Positions 1 to 8,908 are shown, counted from the stretch's first letter. The stretch is DNA of 64,000 bases from Deefgea chitinilytica (GCF_016881405.1 NZ_WOFE01000010.1:1-64000); one strand, 5' to 3'. Notes: generated by a model from the sequence alone, not told the origin. A program made the numbers and translations.

Positions 1-64
1 GAAAAACCATGAATCCACGATTGCCGTGCTTGGTGTCGGGCTGGCGCTAGGTAAGCGTTGCTGA
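1..64 (+). CDS. possible C-terminal tail of a truncated gene
   Basis: Reading from base 2, twenty codons run to a TGA at 62-64 and end in a hydrophobic stretch followed by GKRC. This could be the last residues of a membrane protein entering from the left edge. It is too short to identify, and an open frame of this length can arise by chance. Confidence 0.25.
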   Translation, partial: KNHESTIAVLGVGLALGKRC

Positions 65-198
65 TTTTTTTACTTGTGATCGCCACACCGGCGACGCTCT
101 GCGTACCTATAGGCAAGGTTGGTATCCAGAGCGGCGTTTCGGCTGCATTTGCAGCTGGATTCCGGCCTTCGTCGGACTGACGAGTCTAAAATATTTTA

Positions 199-249
199 GG
201 TGTATTTAATTGTAGAGATTGAATTTCAATGCCTAGAAGGCAATACATC
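199..249. repeat. REP-like 51-bp hairpin (copy a)
   Basis: It begins GGTGTATT and ends AATACATC, so its termini pair. The same length and same ends occur at 22699-22749, and eight further relatives lie elsewhere in the window. It lies downstream of the rquA-like gene. Confidence 0.6.
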
Positions 250-417
250 TGTTTAATTCCAAAAAACATTGAGCTGCACAAGATCCCTTGTGTCAAGCCG
301 AGCGAGGAAAAGCGGGGCGGGGTTTCGGCGAGGACTGTTTGAGGCCGAAGGCCGAGTTCCGCAGCCGCCGACTCGATTGTCCGCAGCGAGGGAACGGGCG
401 TAGCCCGCGCAGATACT

Positions 418-560
418 AGGGTCGCCTTCTCTTGCTTACTTCTCTTGGCGAAGCAAGAGAAGTAAGTCCCCGTCGCGGATTGCGACTGTAAAACACTGTG
501 CCGCAGGCACTTAAAATCATCAACGCGCAATCTGAGCATCGCCAGACAATTGCCATCTAG
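418..560 (-). repeat. partial inverted copy of dispersed element
   Basis: The reverse complement matches 22757-22935 closely: a run GATGxTCAGATT..GTTGATG.TTTTAAGTGCCTGCGG, then TTTTACAGTCGCAATCCGCG, then CTTGCTTCGCCAAGA..AGTAAGCAA.AGAAGGCGACCC in outline. The copy at 22.8 kb carries about 45 extra bases in the middle. No open frame in it looks like a gene. Confidence 0.65.
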
Positions 561-594
561 GATGCGTGCCGCCAACAGTACAGCTATACCCGAT

Positions 595-1302
595 TTACTT
601 CGCGTGCTCCACGATGACGCATTGATACACCCCGCCAAAAATCGTTTTTTTCTTCCAAGTAAACTTGGCTGTATCACTGGCGTAATGCTGGATTTCGTTT
701 TCCCAGAGCGCATTGGCAAATGGTTCTAGGCAATGGTTAACCAGCTTGAGGATGTAACGAATCGGCTGCCATTTCTTGGGATTGTGGTAATCGACAAAAA
801 TCGCTTTGCCGCCCTTGGGTAATTTCGCCAGCATGTGATCGACGATTTCGCGTTTTTTGTCGTCGGGCACTTCATGTAGCAAGAAGAAACTGCAAATCAG
901 GTTGTAGTTGTCGCCAACGCCTTCAAAGGTTGCAGCGTCGCTGCGAATTACTTTAGCCCAATCCATTCCGGCGAGCTTTCTGCTGCCGTGTTCGATTTGG
1001 ATCGGCGTGATGTCGGTCAGGTGAAACACGCCAGCGGGGCCGACGCGTTGTGCGGCGCGGGCGACTAAGTCGCCATACACGTGCGCCAATTGCCATACGC
1101 GCATGCCGGGTTGGATTTCATCGAGGTACATGCGCATCAAACGTTGATCGTTCAAAAATAACAGCACGCGGACAACGATGTTGCGATCGAGCGCTTTGAC
1201 CCATTTCGGGTCGACATAAGCCCAGTCATAGACTTCGGTCATGTATTCGGGAACGCCGTCATAGTAGGGGTCAGTAATCAGTTTGGGATGATTTTGCGTC
1301 AT
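595..1302 (-). CDS. rquA: RquA-like rhodoquinone biosynthesis enzyme (SAM-dependent)
   Basis: The 235-residue protein has a class I methyltransferase-like fold pattern, but the usual glycine-rich SAM motif (LDxGxGxG) is replaced by WQLAHVYGDL near residue 71. It also has the TDITPIQ segment, FFLLHEVP and FVDYHNPKKW. This combination is what I know of the RquA family, which converts ubiquinone to rhodoquinone by replacing a methoxy group with an amino group using SAM. Rhodoquinone carries electrons to fumarate reductase under low oxygen. The ATG at 1302 is preceded by an AAGGAA ribosome site. It stands alone, divergent from pepD. Ubiquinone genes ubiE, ubiJ and ubiB lie at 49-52 kb. An RquA-related paralogue of other function cannot be excluded. 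Confidence 0.72.
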   Translation of the reverse strand: MTQNHPKLITDPYYDGVPEYMTEVYDWAYVDPKWVKALDRNIVVRVLLFLNDQRLMRMYLDEIQPGMRVWQLAHVYGDLVARAAQRVGPAGVFHLTDITPIQIEHGSRKLAGMDWAKVIRSDAATFEGVGDNYNLICSFFLLHEVPDDKKREIVDHMLAKLPKGGKAIFVDYHNPKKWQPIRYILKLVNHCLEPFANALWENEIQHYASDTAKFTWKKKTIFGGVYQCVIVEHAK

Positions 1303-1663
1303 GGCGGCATTTCCTTATACGGTGAGCTTAAGACTAAGTCAAAAGAGGTAGCCTGAGTTTGCGTTAAACCAAATTCAGATTAATTAAATCCATGCCCAAC
1401 TCAGTGAAGTGTTGTGTTTTGGTGAATGGCGCGATGAGCCGATGTACGGGAAATTGGCTCGATTTGCATGGGTATGGCGACTTATCACTTGTGGTTGAAT
1501 CGTTATGCGTCTATACCTTGTTGGGTGTTATGCTGCAATGCAACATTCGGCTGATATTCGGGAATACACCCACTGTGTAAAAACACCAAATGCTTAAAAT
1601 GCCGCAGCTAAAATGGGCAAATTCCCGTAGATTGGGTTTGAAAGAATGGAGTTGAGAGGTTTT
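1303..1663. promoter_or_regulatory. divergent promoter region, rquA-like/pepD
   Basis: This 361-base spacer separates two divergent genes and must hold both promoters. A 62-codon frame at 1392-1580 has no ribosome site or recognisable similarity, and I do not regard it as a gene. I saw no clear operator. Confidence 0.4.
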
Positions 1664-3118
1664 ATGAATTGTCGACATATTGCGCCTAGCTTGTTGTGGC
1701 AGCATTTTGCGGTGCTGTGTGGCTATCCACGTCCTTCGCATCATGAGGCGGCGCTGCGCGCGCATATTCAGGCATGGGCCGATGGTTTGGGTTTGGCCAA
1801 TGAGCTGGATGCAGTCGGAAATCTATTGATTCGCAAGCCGGCGACCAAGGGAATGGAAAATCGCATCGGCGTCGTGTTGCAAGGCCATTTGGATATGGTG
1901 GCTTTGAAAAATGAAGCGACGGTGCACGATTTCCTCGTTGATCCAATTAAAACTTATATCGCCGATGGCTGGCTGCATGCGGATGGCACGACTTTGGGTG
2001 CGGATAATGGGATTGGCGTTGCCTCGGCCTTGGCGATTTTGGAAAGTACCGATGTGGCGCATGGCTCGCTTGAGGTCTTGCTAACCATCGATGAAGAGTC
2101 CGGCATGACGGGCGCCAAAGGTTTGCAGCCCGATTGGTTGCAAAGCGAGCTGTTGTTTAATTTAGATACCGAAGATTGGGGTGAGCTGTACGTGGGCTGT
2201 GCTGGTGGCGTCGATGTGACCGTCAGCCAAACGCTAAACCCAGAAAACATGCCAGCGGGCTGGGTAGTGCGCGAGATTGCGATTACCGGCTTGAAGGGCG
2301 GCCATTCGGGGGTGGATATCCATCTTGAGCGGGGTAATGCCATCAAGCTTTTGGCTGGTTTCTTGTTTAGGGCTATACCCCAGTTTGATTTACGTTTAGT
2401 GAGTTTGCGTGGCGGCTCATTACGCAATGCTTTGCCACGGGAAGCTTTTGCTCGTGTGGCGATTCCTGCTTGCGATGCCGCGAAATTTAGCATGGTGGCC
2501 GAGCAATGTTTGGCTGAGTGGCAGTCAGCGCTGAGCGCTGTTGAGCCACAAATTAAGCTGCAAATTACCGAGCAGCAGGCAGAGCAAGTACTCACCGCCA
2601 ATGAGAGCGCCAAAGTGGTGAACTTGTTGCTGGCTTTGCCGCATGGAATTCGCCGCTGGAGCAATGAAGTCGCTGGCGTGGTGGAAAGCTCGAATAATTT
2701 GGGCGTGGTGCAATTTGATGGGCGACGCTTTGAATCGGTCTTGATGGTGCGCTCACTGACTGATTTTGGCGTAGCGGAATTGACGCAAACGATTCGTGCA
2801 GTGTCGCGTCTGGCGGGGTTCTCGGTGGAAAGTGGTGGTGCGTATCCGGGCTGGGCGCCTAATTTGCAGTCGCGTGCTTTGCTGGTGCTGCAACAGGCTT
2901 ACCAGGCTTTGCATGGTGCTGCGCCATTAGTCAAAGTGATACACGCTGGTTTAGAGTGTGGCTTGATTGGCAAGGCGTATCCGCAGATCGAGATGGTGTC
3001 GTTCGGCCCGACGATTCGTGGTGCGCATTCGCCGGATGAGCGCGTTGAGATTGCGTCGGTGGCGCAATTTTGGGAATTGCTAAAAGCCAGCTTGGCGGCG
3101 GTTCCACCGCGAAATTAA
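1664..3118 (+). CDS. pepD: Xaa-His dipeptidase (aminoacylhistidine dipeptidase), M20C
   Basis: The protein of about 484 residues resembles E. coli PepD throughout. It shows LQGHLDMV (metal ligand H and D), GTTLGADNGIG, LEVLLTIDEESGMTG, NLDTEDWGELYVGCAGG, GLKGGHSG, AYPGW, IHAGLECGL and GPTIRGAHSPDE. This cytosolic zinc peptidase splits dipeptides such as Xaa-His and helps recycle peptides. The frame is open from an ATG at 1646, but GAGAGG at 1654-1659 lies just ahead of the ATG at 1664, which I prefer. It is a single gene closed by a terminator. Confidence 0.93.
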   Translation: MNCRHIAPSLLWQHFAVLCGYPRPSHHEAALRAHIQAWADGLGLANELDAVGNLLIRKPATKGMENRIGVVLQGHLDMVALKNEATVHDFLVDPIKTYIADGWLHADGTTLGADNGIGVASALAILESTDVAHGSLEVLLTIDEESGMTGAKGLQPDWLQSELLFNLDTEDWGELYVGCAGGVDVTVSQTLNPENMPAGWVVREIAITGLKGGHSGVDIHLERGNAIKLLAGFLFRAIPQFDLRLVSLRGGSLRNALPREAFARVAIPACDAAKFSMVAEQCLAEWQSALSAVEPQIKLQITEQQAEQVLTANESAKVVNLLLALPHGIRRWSNEVAGVVESSNNLGVVQFDGRRFESVLMVRSLTDFGVAELTQTIRAVSRLAGFSVESGGAYPGWAPNLQSRALLVLQQAYQALHGAAPLVKVIHAGLECGLIGKAYPQIEMVSFGPTIRGAHSPDERVEIASVAQFWELLKASLAAVPPRN

Positions 3119-3141
3119 GCGCAATTTCGCACACATCATCC

Positions 3142-3176
3142 AAAAACCCTGCTGATTGAAGCGGGGTTTTTGTTTT
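3142..3176 (+). terminator. rho-independent terminator after pepD
   Basis: AAAAACCC-tGC and GCgGGGTTTTT form the stem, followed by GTTTTT. An apparent TTG start for the next gene at 3170 lies inside this hairpin, which argues against that start. Confidence 0.85.
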
Positions 3177-3235
3177 TCTGCTGTCTGGGTATTACTGTAT
3201 GGGGTATTAAAGCGACTTTATCGTATCCTCTCCCT

Positions 3236-5566
3236 ATGAAAAATTGGCGTTTTTGGTCGAATTGGCCGCAAAGTCTGCAGAGAAAAATCCAGCGCAATTG
3301 GCCGTGGGCTTTGGCGTATTTGGCGATTGCGTCCTTACTCAGCGCGACGGTGCTGTACGCATGGCAAGACTATCGGCGCGATGTGTTTCAGCGCGAAGCG
3401 ACGATGGCGCAAGACTTGCTCTGGCAAGAGCAAGAGATCCGCGGCCGCCTGCAAAGTAATCAAAATGTGCTCGAAAACCTCGCCTATGGCCTGGCTTCTG
3501 ATAGCTTTGGCCAAGCCGATTTTCGGGCGCGCGCTGAAAGTTTGATGAAGTCCAATCCCGAAATTATCTCGATTGAATGGGTGAATGCCAAGGGTGAGCG
3601 CGGTGATGGTTTTCCCAATTTTGCCCGTCGCCCTGAAAGCTTGGTGGCGCTGGATGATTCGCTACTGACTGAAGTTATCGATGGCGCGGCGACGCTGGGT
3701 TACCCGATGGTGACTAATGTGATTTGGCGTAGTTCGCCGCAGATTGTGCATGTGGTGCCGTTTTTTCATCAAACTGAATATCAAGGTGCAGTGCTGGCTG
3801 TGTATGACTTGTCGGTGTTGCTGTTGCAGCGTGTGCCGTGGTGGATGGTACAGCGCTATCAATTGCAATTGGTCGATAGCAATAATCAAGTGATTGCACC
3901 CAATCGCTATCACGCCCAACTGACCGGCGACGATGTCCGTGAAGTGCCATTTGGTGGCGTGTCTCAGCAGAATTTACGCTTGCTCGCTAAAGCGGTTGAT
4001 CCGGTCAGCAAGCCAGCTAATTTCTGGTTGGTTGGCTTGATTTCGGCGTTGTTGTTGCTGTTGCTGTGGGCTTTAAAGTTATTGCGGCAGCGAATGCGTG
4101 AGCGGCAATTAGCGGAATCCGCTTTACGCGATGAAATTTTGTTTCGCTCGGCAATGGAAAACTCATTGGTGACTGGCCTGCGCGCAATGGATACCGATGG
4201 CAAGCTCAGCTACGTGAATCGTGCGTTTGCCGATATGGTCGGCTGGTCAGAAGAAGAATTGGTCGGAGCCAAGCCGCCGATGCCATTTTGGCCGCCGGAA
4301 TGTATCGATGAGTGCGCGCGTGCGTATCAATCGATTTTGCTCGGCGATTGCCCAGCCAATGGCTTCGAGCTGCGCTTTATGCGTAATGATGGCGAACGCT
4401 TTGATGTGCGGCTGTATTCGTCTAAATTGATTGATAGTCATGGTCAGCATCGCGGCTGGATGGCGTCGATGTATGACATTACCGAACTCAAACAAGAGCG
4501 CGAAGCGTTGGCGAGCTCACGCCAGCAATTGCGAACGGTGCTGGCAGGCTTGGAGGTCGCGGTGTCGGTGAGCGATCTGGAAACGGGGGTGATGCTGTAT
4601 CGCAATCGGCATCACAGTAAAACTTTCCCTATCCCGCAAAATGCCGAAGCGTATTGTCTGTTGCAGTGGCGATCACCGATGTCGTTTGAAGATGGTGTAT
4701 TTGAAACTGTGGATGCGGTGACAGGGCGGCTTTACCAAATTGAGCAAAGGATTGTTGATTGGGTCGGCAATCGCAGCGCGATTTTGGAAATTTGCACTGA
4801 TATTACCGCTAGGCAGCAAGCGCAAGAGTTGGAGCGCACGCGCAACGATATGGTGCAACACACGGCGCGGCTGGTGAATATGGGCGAGCTGGCTTCGAGT
4901 TTGGCGCATGAGCTCAATCAACCCTTGGCGGCGATTGCCAGCTATAGCGCCGCATGCGAAACCATGCTCTACAAACCCAATCCACCGATTGGCAAGGTGC
5001 AAGAAACCTTGGTGAAGATGACCGCGCAAGCCCGCCGTGCTGGGCAGATTATTCGGGGGATTCGGCAGTTCGTTGTAAAACGCGCCCCAACACGCGAAGT
5101 GTGTGAATTCAATGAGTTAATTAGTGTGCCACTACAGCTGTTAGGGCCAACTGCACATAAACTGAAAGCGAATATTGTGCTGGATATTCCCGCGGACTTA
5201 CCGAGCTTTGATGGTGACGCGGTGATGTTGGAGCAAGTGTTGCTTAATTTAATTAAAAATGGCTTGGAAGCCATGAGCGAAACACCGGTCGCTCGCCGAA
5301 AAATTATCGTGCGCGCTGTGGTACACGATGAGATGTTGCAAGTCACGGTGCTCGATCACGGCAGTGGTTTGGCTGACCCTGCGCAACTATTCCAGCCGTT
5401 TTATACGACCAAGTCCGAAGGCATGGGCATGGGGTTAAATATCTGCCGCTCAGTGATCGAGCAGCATCGAGGCCATTTATGGGCCGAACCGAATCCGGAC
5501 GGCGGAACGCAAATGCGTTTTCGCTTGCCACTTCATACTGACAATATCAATGAGGATACACCATGA
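3236..5566 (+). CDS. membrane PAS-domain sensor histidine kinase
   Basis: The protein has about 776 residues. It has an N-terminal membrane segment (WALAYLAIASLL), a periplasmic sensor region of about 210 residues, a second membrane segment (LISALLLLLLWAL), a PAS/PAC unit from about residue 303, a weaker second PAS-like region, then HisKA with LAHELNQPLAAI (His558). The ATPase domain has N box NLIKNGLEAM and FYTTKSEGMGMGLNICRSV in outline. The architecture is like FixL/DctB-type kinases paired with FixJ regulators. The frame extends to a TTG at 3170, but that lies in the pepD terminator, so ATG 3236 is chosen; its ribosome site is weak. The stop overlaps the next gene's start (ATGA). The signal is unknown; control of the downstream sugar transporter is inferred from position. 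Confidence 0.88.
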   Translation: MKNWRFWSNWPQSLQRKIQRNWPWALAYLAIASLLSATVLYAWQDYRRDVFQREATMAQDLLWQEQEIRGRLQSNQNVLENLAYGLASDSFGQADFRARAESLMKSNPEIISIEWVNAKGERGDGFPNFARRPESLVALDDSLLTEVIDGAATLGYPMVTNVIWRSSPQIVHVVPFFHQTEYQGAVLAVYDLSVLLLQRVPWWMVQRYQLQLVDSNNQVIAPNRYHAQLTGDDVREVPFGGVSQQNLRLLAKAVDPVSKPANFWLVGLISALLLLLLWALKLLRQRMRERQLAESALRDEILFRSAMENSLVTGLRAMDTDGKLSYVNRAFADMVGWSEEELVGAKPPMPFWPPECIDECARAYQSILLGDCPANGFELRFMRNDGERFDVRLYSSKLIDSHGQHRGWMASMYDITELKQEREALASSRQQLRTVLAGLEVAVSVSDLETGVMLYRNRHHSKTFPIPQNAEAYCLLQWRSPMSFEDGVFETVDAVTGRLYQIEQRIVDWVGNRSAILEICTDITARQQAQELERTRNDMVQHTARLVNMGELASSLAHELNQPLAAIASYSAACETMLYKPNPPIGKVQETLVKMTAQARRAGQIIRGIRQFVVKRAPTREVCEFNELISVPLQLLGPTAHKLKANIVLDIPADLPSFDGDAVMLEQVLLNLIKNGLEAMSETPVARRKIIVRAVVHDEMLQVTVLDHGSGLADPAQLFQPFYTTKSEGMGMGLNICRSVIEQHRGHLWAEPNPDGGTQMRFRLPLHTDNINEDTP

Positions 5567-6207
5567 AAGCCGTTACGCCTGCCGCTACACCGATACGAAC
5601 TGTCGCGGTGATTGATGATGATGAGGCCGTGCGCGATTCGCTTGGCTTATTGCTAGAAACCCACGATTGCCCTGTGTTGACTTATTCATCTGCAGAAGCG
5701 TTTTTGGACGAAGGCGATGTCAGTCGTTTTGCCTGTTTAATCGTTGATGTGCGTATGGAGGGCATGAGCGGCTTGGAGCTATTTGCCGAATTACGCGAAG
5801 GTAGTTATTTGCCGCCGGTGATCTTCTTGACTGGGCATGGTGACGTACCGATGGCGGTCAATGCATTGAAAGATGGTGCGAGCGATTTTATGGAAAAACC
5901 GTGCGACCAAGAACAATTGCTGGCTCGTGTCCAAGCTTGTTTAAGCGAGGATTTGCAACGCCGTGGCAGTGCCAAACATCAGCAAAAAGTCGTCGAATTA
6001 TTGGCGGATCTCACGCCGCGTGAGCGCGAAGTATTGCAAGAAATATTGCTCGGTAAATTGAATAAGCAAATTGCGGATCGACTTGATATCAGCACCAAAA
6101 CCGTTGAAGTGCACCGCGCCCGAATTTTCACCAAAATGCGTGTGCATTCGGCGATGGAATTAGCCGCCATGCTTAAAGAAATTCCGGCCAGCGAATGGTT
6201 TGTTTGA
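5563..6207 (+). CDS. FixJ/NarL-type response regulator
   Basis: The 214-residue regulator has a receiver domain with acidic pocket IDDDE, phosphoacceptor Asp62 (LIVDVRM), switch residue T in FLTGHGDVP and K in MEKP, followed by a LuxR-type helix-turn-helix (LTPREREVLQEILLGKLNKQ through KTVEVHRARI). It is translationally coupled to the kinase by an ATGA overlap. FixJ-type proteins dimerise on phosphorylation and activate nearby promoters. The sugar-transporter operon 300 bases downstream is the obvious candidate target, by position only. Confidence 0.92.
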   Translation: MKAVTPAATPIRTVAVIDDDEAVRDSLGLLLETHDCPVLTYSSAEAFLDEGDVSRFACLIVDVRMEGMSGLELFAELREGSYLPPVIFLTGHGDVPMAVNALKDGASDFMEKPCDQEQLLARVQACLSEDLQRRGSAKHQQKVVELLADLTPREREVLQEILLGKLNKQIADRLDISTKTVEVHRARIFTKMRVHSAMELAAMLKEIPASEWFV

Positions 6208-6372
6208 AGTGAGAAGTGAAGGGGCGAGGAGTTGGCCCCTTCCCCAATTTATTAAATAACTACGAAGTATTTATTTTTATGCATTGATAATGAATGCTTA
6301 TGCGAGCATACATTTGAGTTCCAAACTAAAAACACCTCACACCTCACACCTCACACCTCACACCTCACTCCT
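6206..6372 (+). repeat. paired purine/pyrimidine-arm element, no gene inside (copy 1)
   Basis: A purine-rich arm (GAAGTGAGAAGTGAAGG, 6206-6233) starts at the stop codon of the response regulator. About 100 bases later a pyrimidine-rich arm of five CACCTCA units runs at 6333-6372. The arms are reverse complements in pattern. The same layout occurs at 9763, 20815 and 41423. The arm units are 7-8 bases long and could expand by slippage. Confidence 0.6.
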
Positions 6373-6431
6373 GATAAGGCATTCACCCTAGGTTGAATAC
6401 CTGTCCGGTGATTACCTGATTTGCATCATGG

Positions 6432-6455
6432 TGTAGTCTGCGTATTCTGACTACA
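6432..6455. promoter_or_regulatory. 24-bp operator-like palindrome upstream of gtsA
   Basis: A perfect inverted repeat TGTAGTC-N10-GACTACA lies 50 bases before the gtsA start. An identical pair of arms with the same 10-base spacer lies upstream of aceA at 14927-14950. TGTAGT/ACTACA half-sites are known for the RpiR-family regulators HexR and RccR, which respond to the Entner-Doudoroff intermediate KDPG. Assignment to such a regulator is inference; none is encoded in the window. Confidence 0.65.
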
Positions 6456-6505
6456 ACCGAAGGCAAGGCTGCTCTCGGTAAAACAAAAATCTGGAGAACA
6501 CGATA

Positions 6506-7750
6506 ATGCGCCTTACTAAATTGGGTCTGTTGGTGGCAGGTATGGGTTTGACGTTGGCAGCCCATGCAGCCGAAGTGGAAGTGCTACATTTTTGGACATC
6601 GGGCGGCGAAGCTAAATCGGTCGCTGAGTTAAAACGCATGATGGAGGCGCAAGGCTTCACATGGAAAGACTTTGCCGTCGCCGGTGGTGGTGGTGAAAAC
6701 GCGATGACGGCACTGAAAACACGCGTCGTATCCGGCAACCCGCCTGCCGCAGCTCAAATTAAAGGCCCATCGATTCAAGAGTGGGGTAGTGAAGGCGTAT
6801 TGGCTTCAATTGATGATGTCGCCAAAAAAGGTGGCTGGGATAAATTGCTGCCACCTGTGGTTTCTAACGTGATGAAATTCAAAGGCCAGTACGTGGCTGC
6901 GCCAGTGAACGTACACCGAGTGAATTGGATGTGGGTCAATCCTGAGCTACTTAAAAAAGCGAATGCCAAAGTCCCAACGACATGGGATGAGTTTTTTGTC
7001 ACCGCTGCTGCACTACAAAAAGCGGGCATCCAGCCAGTCGCTTATGGTGGTCAGCCTTGGCAAGACAGCACCGTGTTTGAATCGGTTGCTTTGGGTGTTG
7101 GTGGCGTTGATTTCTATAAAAAAGCCTTTATCCAGCTTGATCCGGGTACTTTGAGTGGCCCAACAATGGTCAAAGTGCTGGAAACTTACAAAAAAATCAA
7201 ACCGTTTACCGATAAAAACAGCGCCGGCCGCGAATGGAATTTGGCCACTAGCATGGTGATTAATGGTAAGGCGGGTATGCAATTTATGGGTGACTGGGCC
7301 AAAGGTGAATTTATGGCGGCCGGTAAAGCACCAGGTAAAGATTTTATCTGTGTTGCTGCACCAGGAACGGAAAACGCTTATACCTTCAATATCGACAGTT
7401 TTGCGATGTTTAAACTGAAAAATCCAGACGTCGTGAAAGGCCAGCAAGCTTTGGCAACGACCTTGATGAGCCCACAGTTCCAAGAGTTGTTTAACTTGAA
7501 TAAAGGCTCTATCCCTGCCCGCATGGGCGTTGATATGAGCAAGTTTGACGAGTGTGCGAAAAAATCGGCCGCAGATTTTAAAGCCACCTCGGCCAAAGGC
7601 ACATTGGTGCCATCGTGGGCGCATGGCATGGCGATGAAATCCGCAACGCAAGGTGCATTTTTCGATGTGGTCACGCAGTTCTGGAACAACGACAAAATGA
7701 GCGCCAAAGAAGCGGCGGATAAATTGGCTAAAGCAGCGAAAACGATGTAA
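6506..7750 (+). CDS. gtsA: glucose-type ABC transporter, substrate-binding protein
   Basis: The 414-residue precursor has a signal peptide cleaved near AAHA-AEVEV. The mature part starts with VLHFWTSGGEAKSV and continues with WKDFAVAGGGGENAMTALK, as in the glucose/mannose-binding proteins of Pseudomonas-type importers (GtsA). It binds sugar in the periplasm and delivers it to the two permeases. A GGAG ribosome site at 6493-6496 supports this ATG. It is the first gene of a four-gene operon; the hairpin that follows could hold back 3' decay and so raise its level over the permeases. Glucose is likely but other hexoses are possible. Confidence 0.85.
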   Translation: MRLTKLGLLVAGMGLTLAAHAAEVEVLHFWTSGGEAKSVAELKRMMEAQGFTWKDFAVAGGGGENAMTALKTRVVSGNPPAAAQIKGPSIQEWGSEGVLASIDDVAKKGGWDKLLPPVVSNVMKFKGQYVAAPVNVHRVNWMWVNPELLKKANAKVPTTWDEFFVTAAALQKAGIQPVAYGGQPWQDSTVFESVALGVGGVDFYKKAFIQLDPGTLSGPTMVKVLETYKKIKPFTDKNSAGREWNLATSMVINGKAGMQFMGDWAKGEFMAAGKAPGKDFICVAAPGTENAYTFNIDSFAMFKLKNPDVVKGQQALATTLMSPQFQELFNLNKGSIPARMGVDMSKFDECAKKSAADFKATSAKGTLVPSWAHGMAMKSATQGAFFDVVTQFWNNDKMSAKEAADKLAKAAKTM

Positions 7751-7769
7751 TTTGATGTAATTCAACGGT

Positions 7770-7818
7770 GGGTATATTGCTATAGGTATTGTTAAATATT
7801 TTATTTAGCAATATACCC
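7770..7818. repeat. REP-like 49-bp hairpin (copy b)
   Basis: The perfect 13-bp arms GGGTATATTGCTA (7770-7782) and TAGCAATATACCC (7806-7818) lie between the binding-protein and first permease genes. Placement resembles the REP hairpins between malE and malF in E. coli, which protect the upstream message; that role here is inferred. Confidence 0.8.
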
Positions 7819-7852
7819 ATATCTTATTTTTGCTTCCAAGCGGAGAACCAAG

Positions 7853-8752
7853 ATGACAACGCCTGTCCGTACCGCCCAATATGGGTTTGCGGAGCGCTGG
7901 CTGCCGCGCCTCGTTTTAGCCCCATCGTTTTTGCTGACCTTGGTTTTTTTATATGGATTTATCGCGTGGAATGGTTATTTATCGTTCACCGAATCGCGCA
8001 TGCTGCCCAATTATGAATGGGCGGGCTTAGCCCAGTACGCCGCGTTGTTTGAAAATGAGCGCTGGTGGGTGGCAGTTCGTAATTTGGTGGTATTTGCGGC
8101 GCTATTTATTGGTGGCGCAATGGGCATTGGCGTGGTGTTGGCCGTTTTGCTCGATCAAAAAATTCGCCTTGAAGGTGCAATTCGCACGATTTATCTGTAC
8201 CCGATGGCGTTGTCTTTCATCGTTACGGGTACGGCGTGGAAATGGATTTTGAATCCGGGCTTGGGTATCGAAAAGCTGATGCACGATTGGGGATTTACCA
8301 ACTTCACTTTTGATTGGTTGGTTAACTCTGATATGTCGATTTACACCGTCGTGTTGGCGGGATTGTGGCAATCATCGGGTTTTGTGATGGCGCTGTTTTT
8401 AGCTGGGCTGCGCGGCGTCGATGATTCGATTATCAAAGCGGCGCAAATCGATGGTGCAACGCTGCCACGAATCTACTGGAAAATTATTTTACCCGCCTTG
8501 CGACCTGTGGTGTTTTCGACCTTGATGGTGCTGTCACACATCGCGATTAAGAGTTTCGATTTGATTATGGCCTTGACGGGCGGCGGCCCCGGCTACTCAT
8601 CGGATGTGCCAGCAACATTTATGTATTCAATGGCGTTTACTCGCGGGCAAATGGGGGTTGGTGCAGCCAGCGCGATGATGATGTTGATGGCTGTTGCCTC
8701 AATCGTCGTGCCGTATCTGTATTCAGAATTGAGGAAAGACGGCAATGCATAA
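7853..8752 (+). CDS. gtsB: sugar ABC transporter permease 1
   Basis: The 299-residue inner-membrane protein has about six membrane segments and the cytoplasmic EAA loop (IIKAAQIDGATLPRIYWKIILP in outline), which contacts the ATPase. It belongs to the MalF/UgpA-type permeases and pairs with GtsC. A GGAG site precedes the ATG. The spacer before it holds the REP-like hairpin and the spacer after it a GTAC-centred repeat, so the operon is unusually interrupted by repeats. Confidence 0.9.
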   Translation: MTTPVRTAQYGFAERWLPRLVLAPSFLLTLVFLYGFIAWNGYLSFTESRMLPNYEWAGLAQYAALFENERWWVAVRNLVVFAALFIGGAMGIGVVLAVLLDQKIRLEGAIRTIYLYPMALSFIVTGTAWKWILNPGLGIEKLMHDWGFTNFTFDWLVNSDMSIYTVVLAGLWQSSGFVMALFLAGLRGVDDSIIKAAQIDGATLPRIYWKIILPALRPVVFSTLMVLSHIAIKSFDLIMALTGGGPGYSSDVPATFMYSMAFTRGQMGVGAASAMMMLMAVASIVVPYLYSELRKDGNA

Positions 8753-8761
8753 TTTTAAAAG

Positions 8762-8885
8762 CGCTACGCATCCCGTGATAACGGTTTGGGCGGTACTCGA
8801 AATCCTCATGTACAAAACGTACATTCCGGTTTCTGCGCTCCGGCCATCCCGTTCTGACGGGCGCTCGCAGCTTTTAAGGCGAGTT
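8762..8885. repeat. dispersed repeat inside the gts operon, GTAC-centred hairpin
   Basis: The 156-base gap between the two permease genes is filled by a structured repeat. TTAAAAGC.GCTACG near its start pairs with CGCTCGCAGCTTTTAA near its end, and CATGTACAAAACGTACATT forms a central palindrome. Blocks of similar design (GTAC-N-GTAC centre) occur at about 14795 and 47500. It contains no gene. Confidence 0.55.
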
Positions 8886-8908
8886 TTCAAAGTATCGGGG
8901 AGATTGGT

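Larger units (their letters stand above)
65..594. other. repeat-rich non-coding spacer
   Basis: No credible gene was seen. Bases 153-182 hold an imperfect hairpin (GATTCCGGCCTTCGTCGGACT-like in outline, ATTCC and CGGACT arms) resembling the ATTCC-N8-GGAAT repeats common in Neisseriales and other betaproteobacteria. Bases 199-249 hold a REP-like hairpin and 418-560 an inverted partial copy of the element found at 22750-23041. The spacer is thus mainly an accumulation of dispersed repeats downstream of the rquA-like gene. Confidence 0.6.

Noticed and set aside
186-719. 177-codon open frame on the minus strand
   Set aside because: It runs through the dispersed repeats and overlaps the rquA-like gene end; composition is not protein-like.
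1392-1580. 62-codon open frame between rquA-like gene and pepD
   Set aside because: No ribosome site, no recognisable similarity, lies in a divergent promoter region.
1954-2664. 236-codon open frame opposite pepD
   Set aside because: Shadow of pepD; Ser/Pro/Ala-rich composition typical of antisense frames.
6333-6372. CRISPR array
   Set aside because: The CACCTCA units are contiguous 7-8 base repeats with no spacers and no cas genes nearby.
7013-7765. 250-codon open frame opposite gtsA
   Set aside because: Antisense shadow rich in H, F and R; gtsA is well supported.
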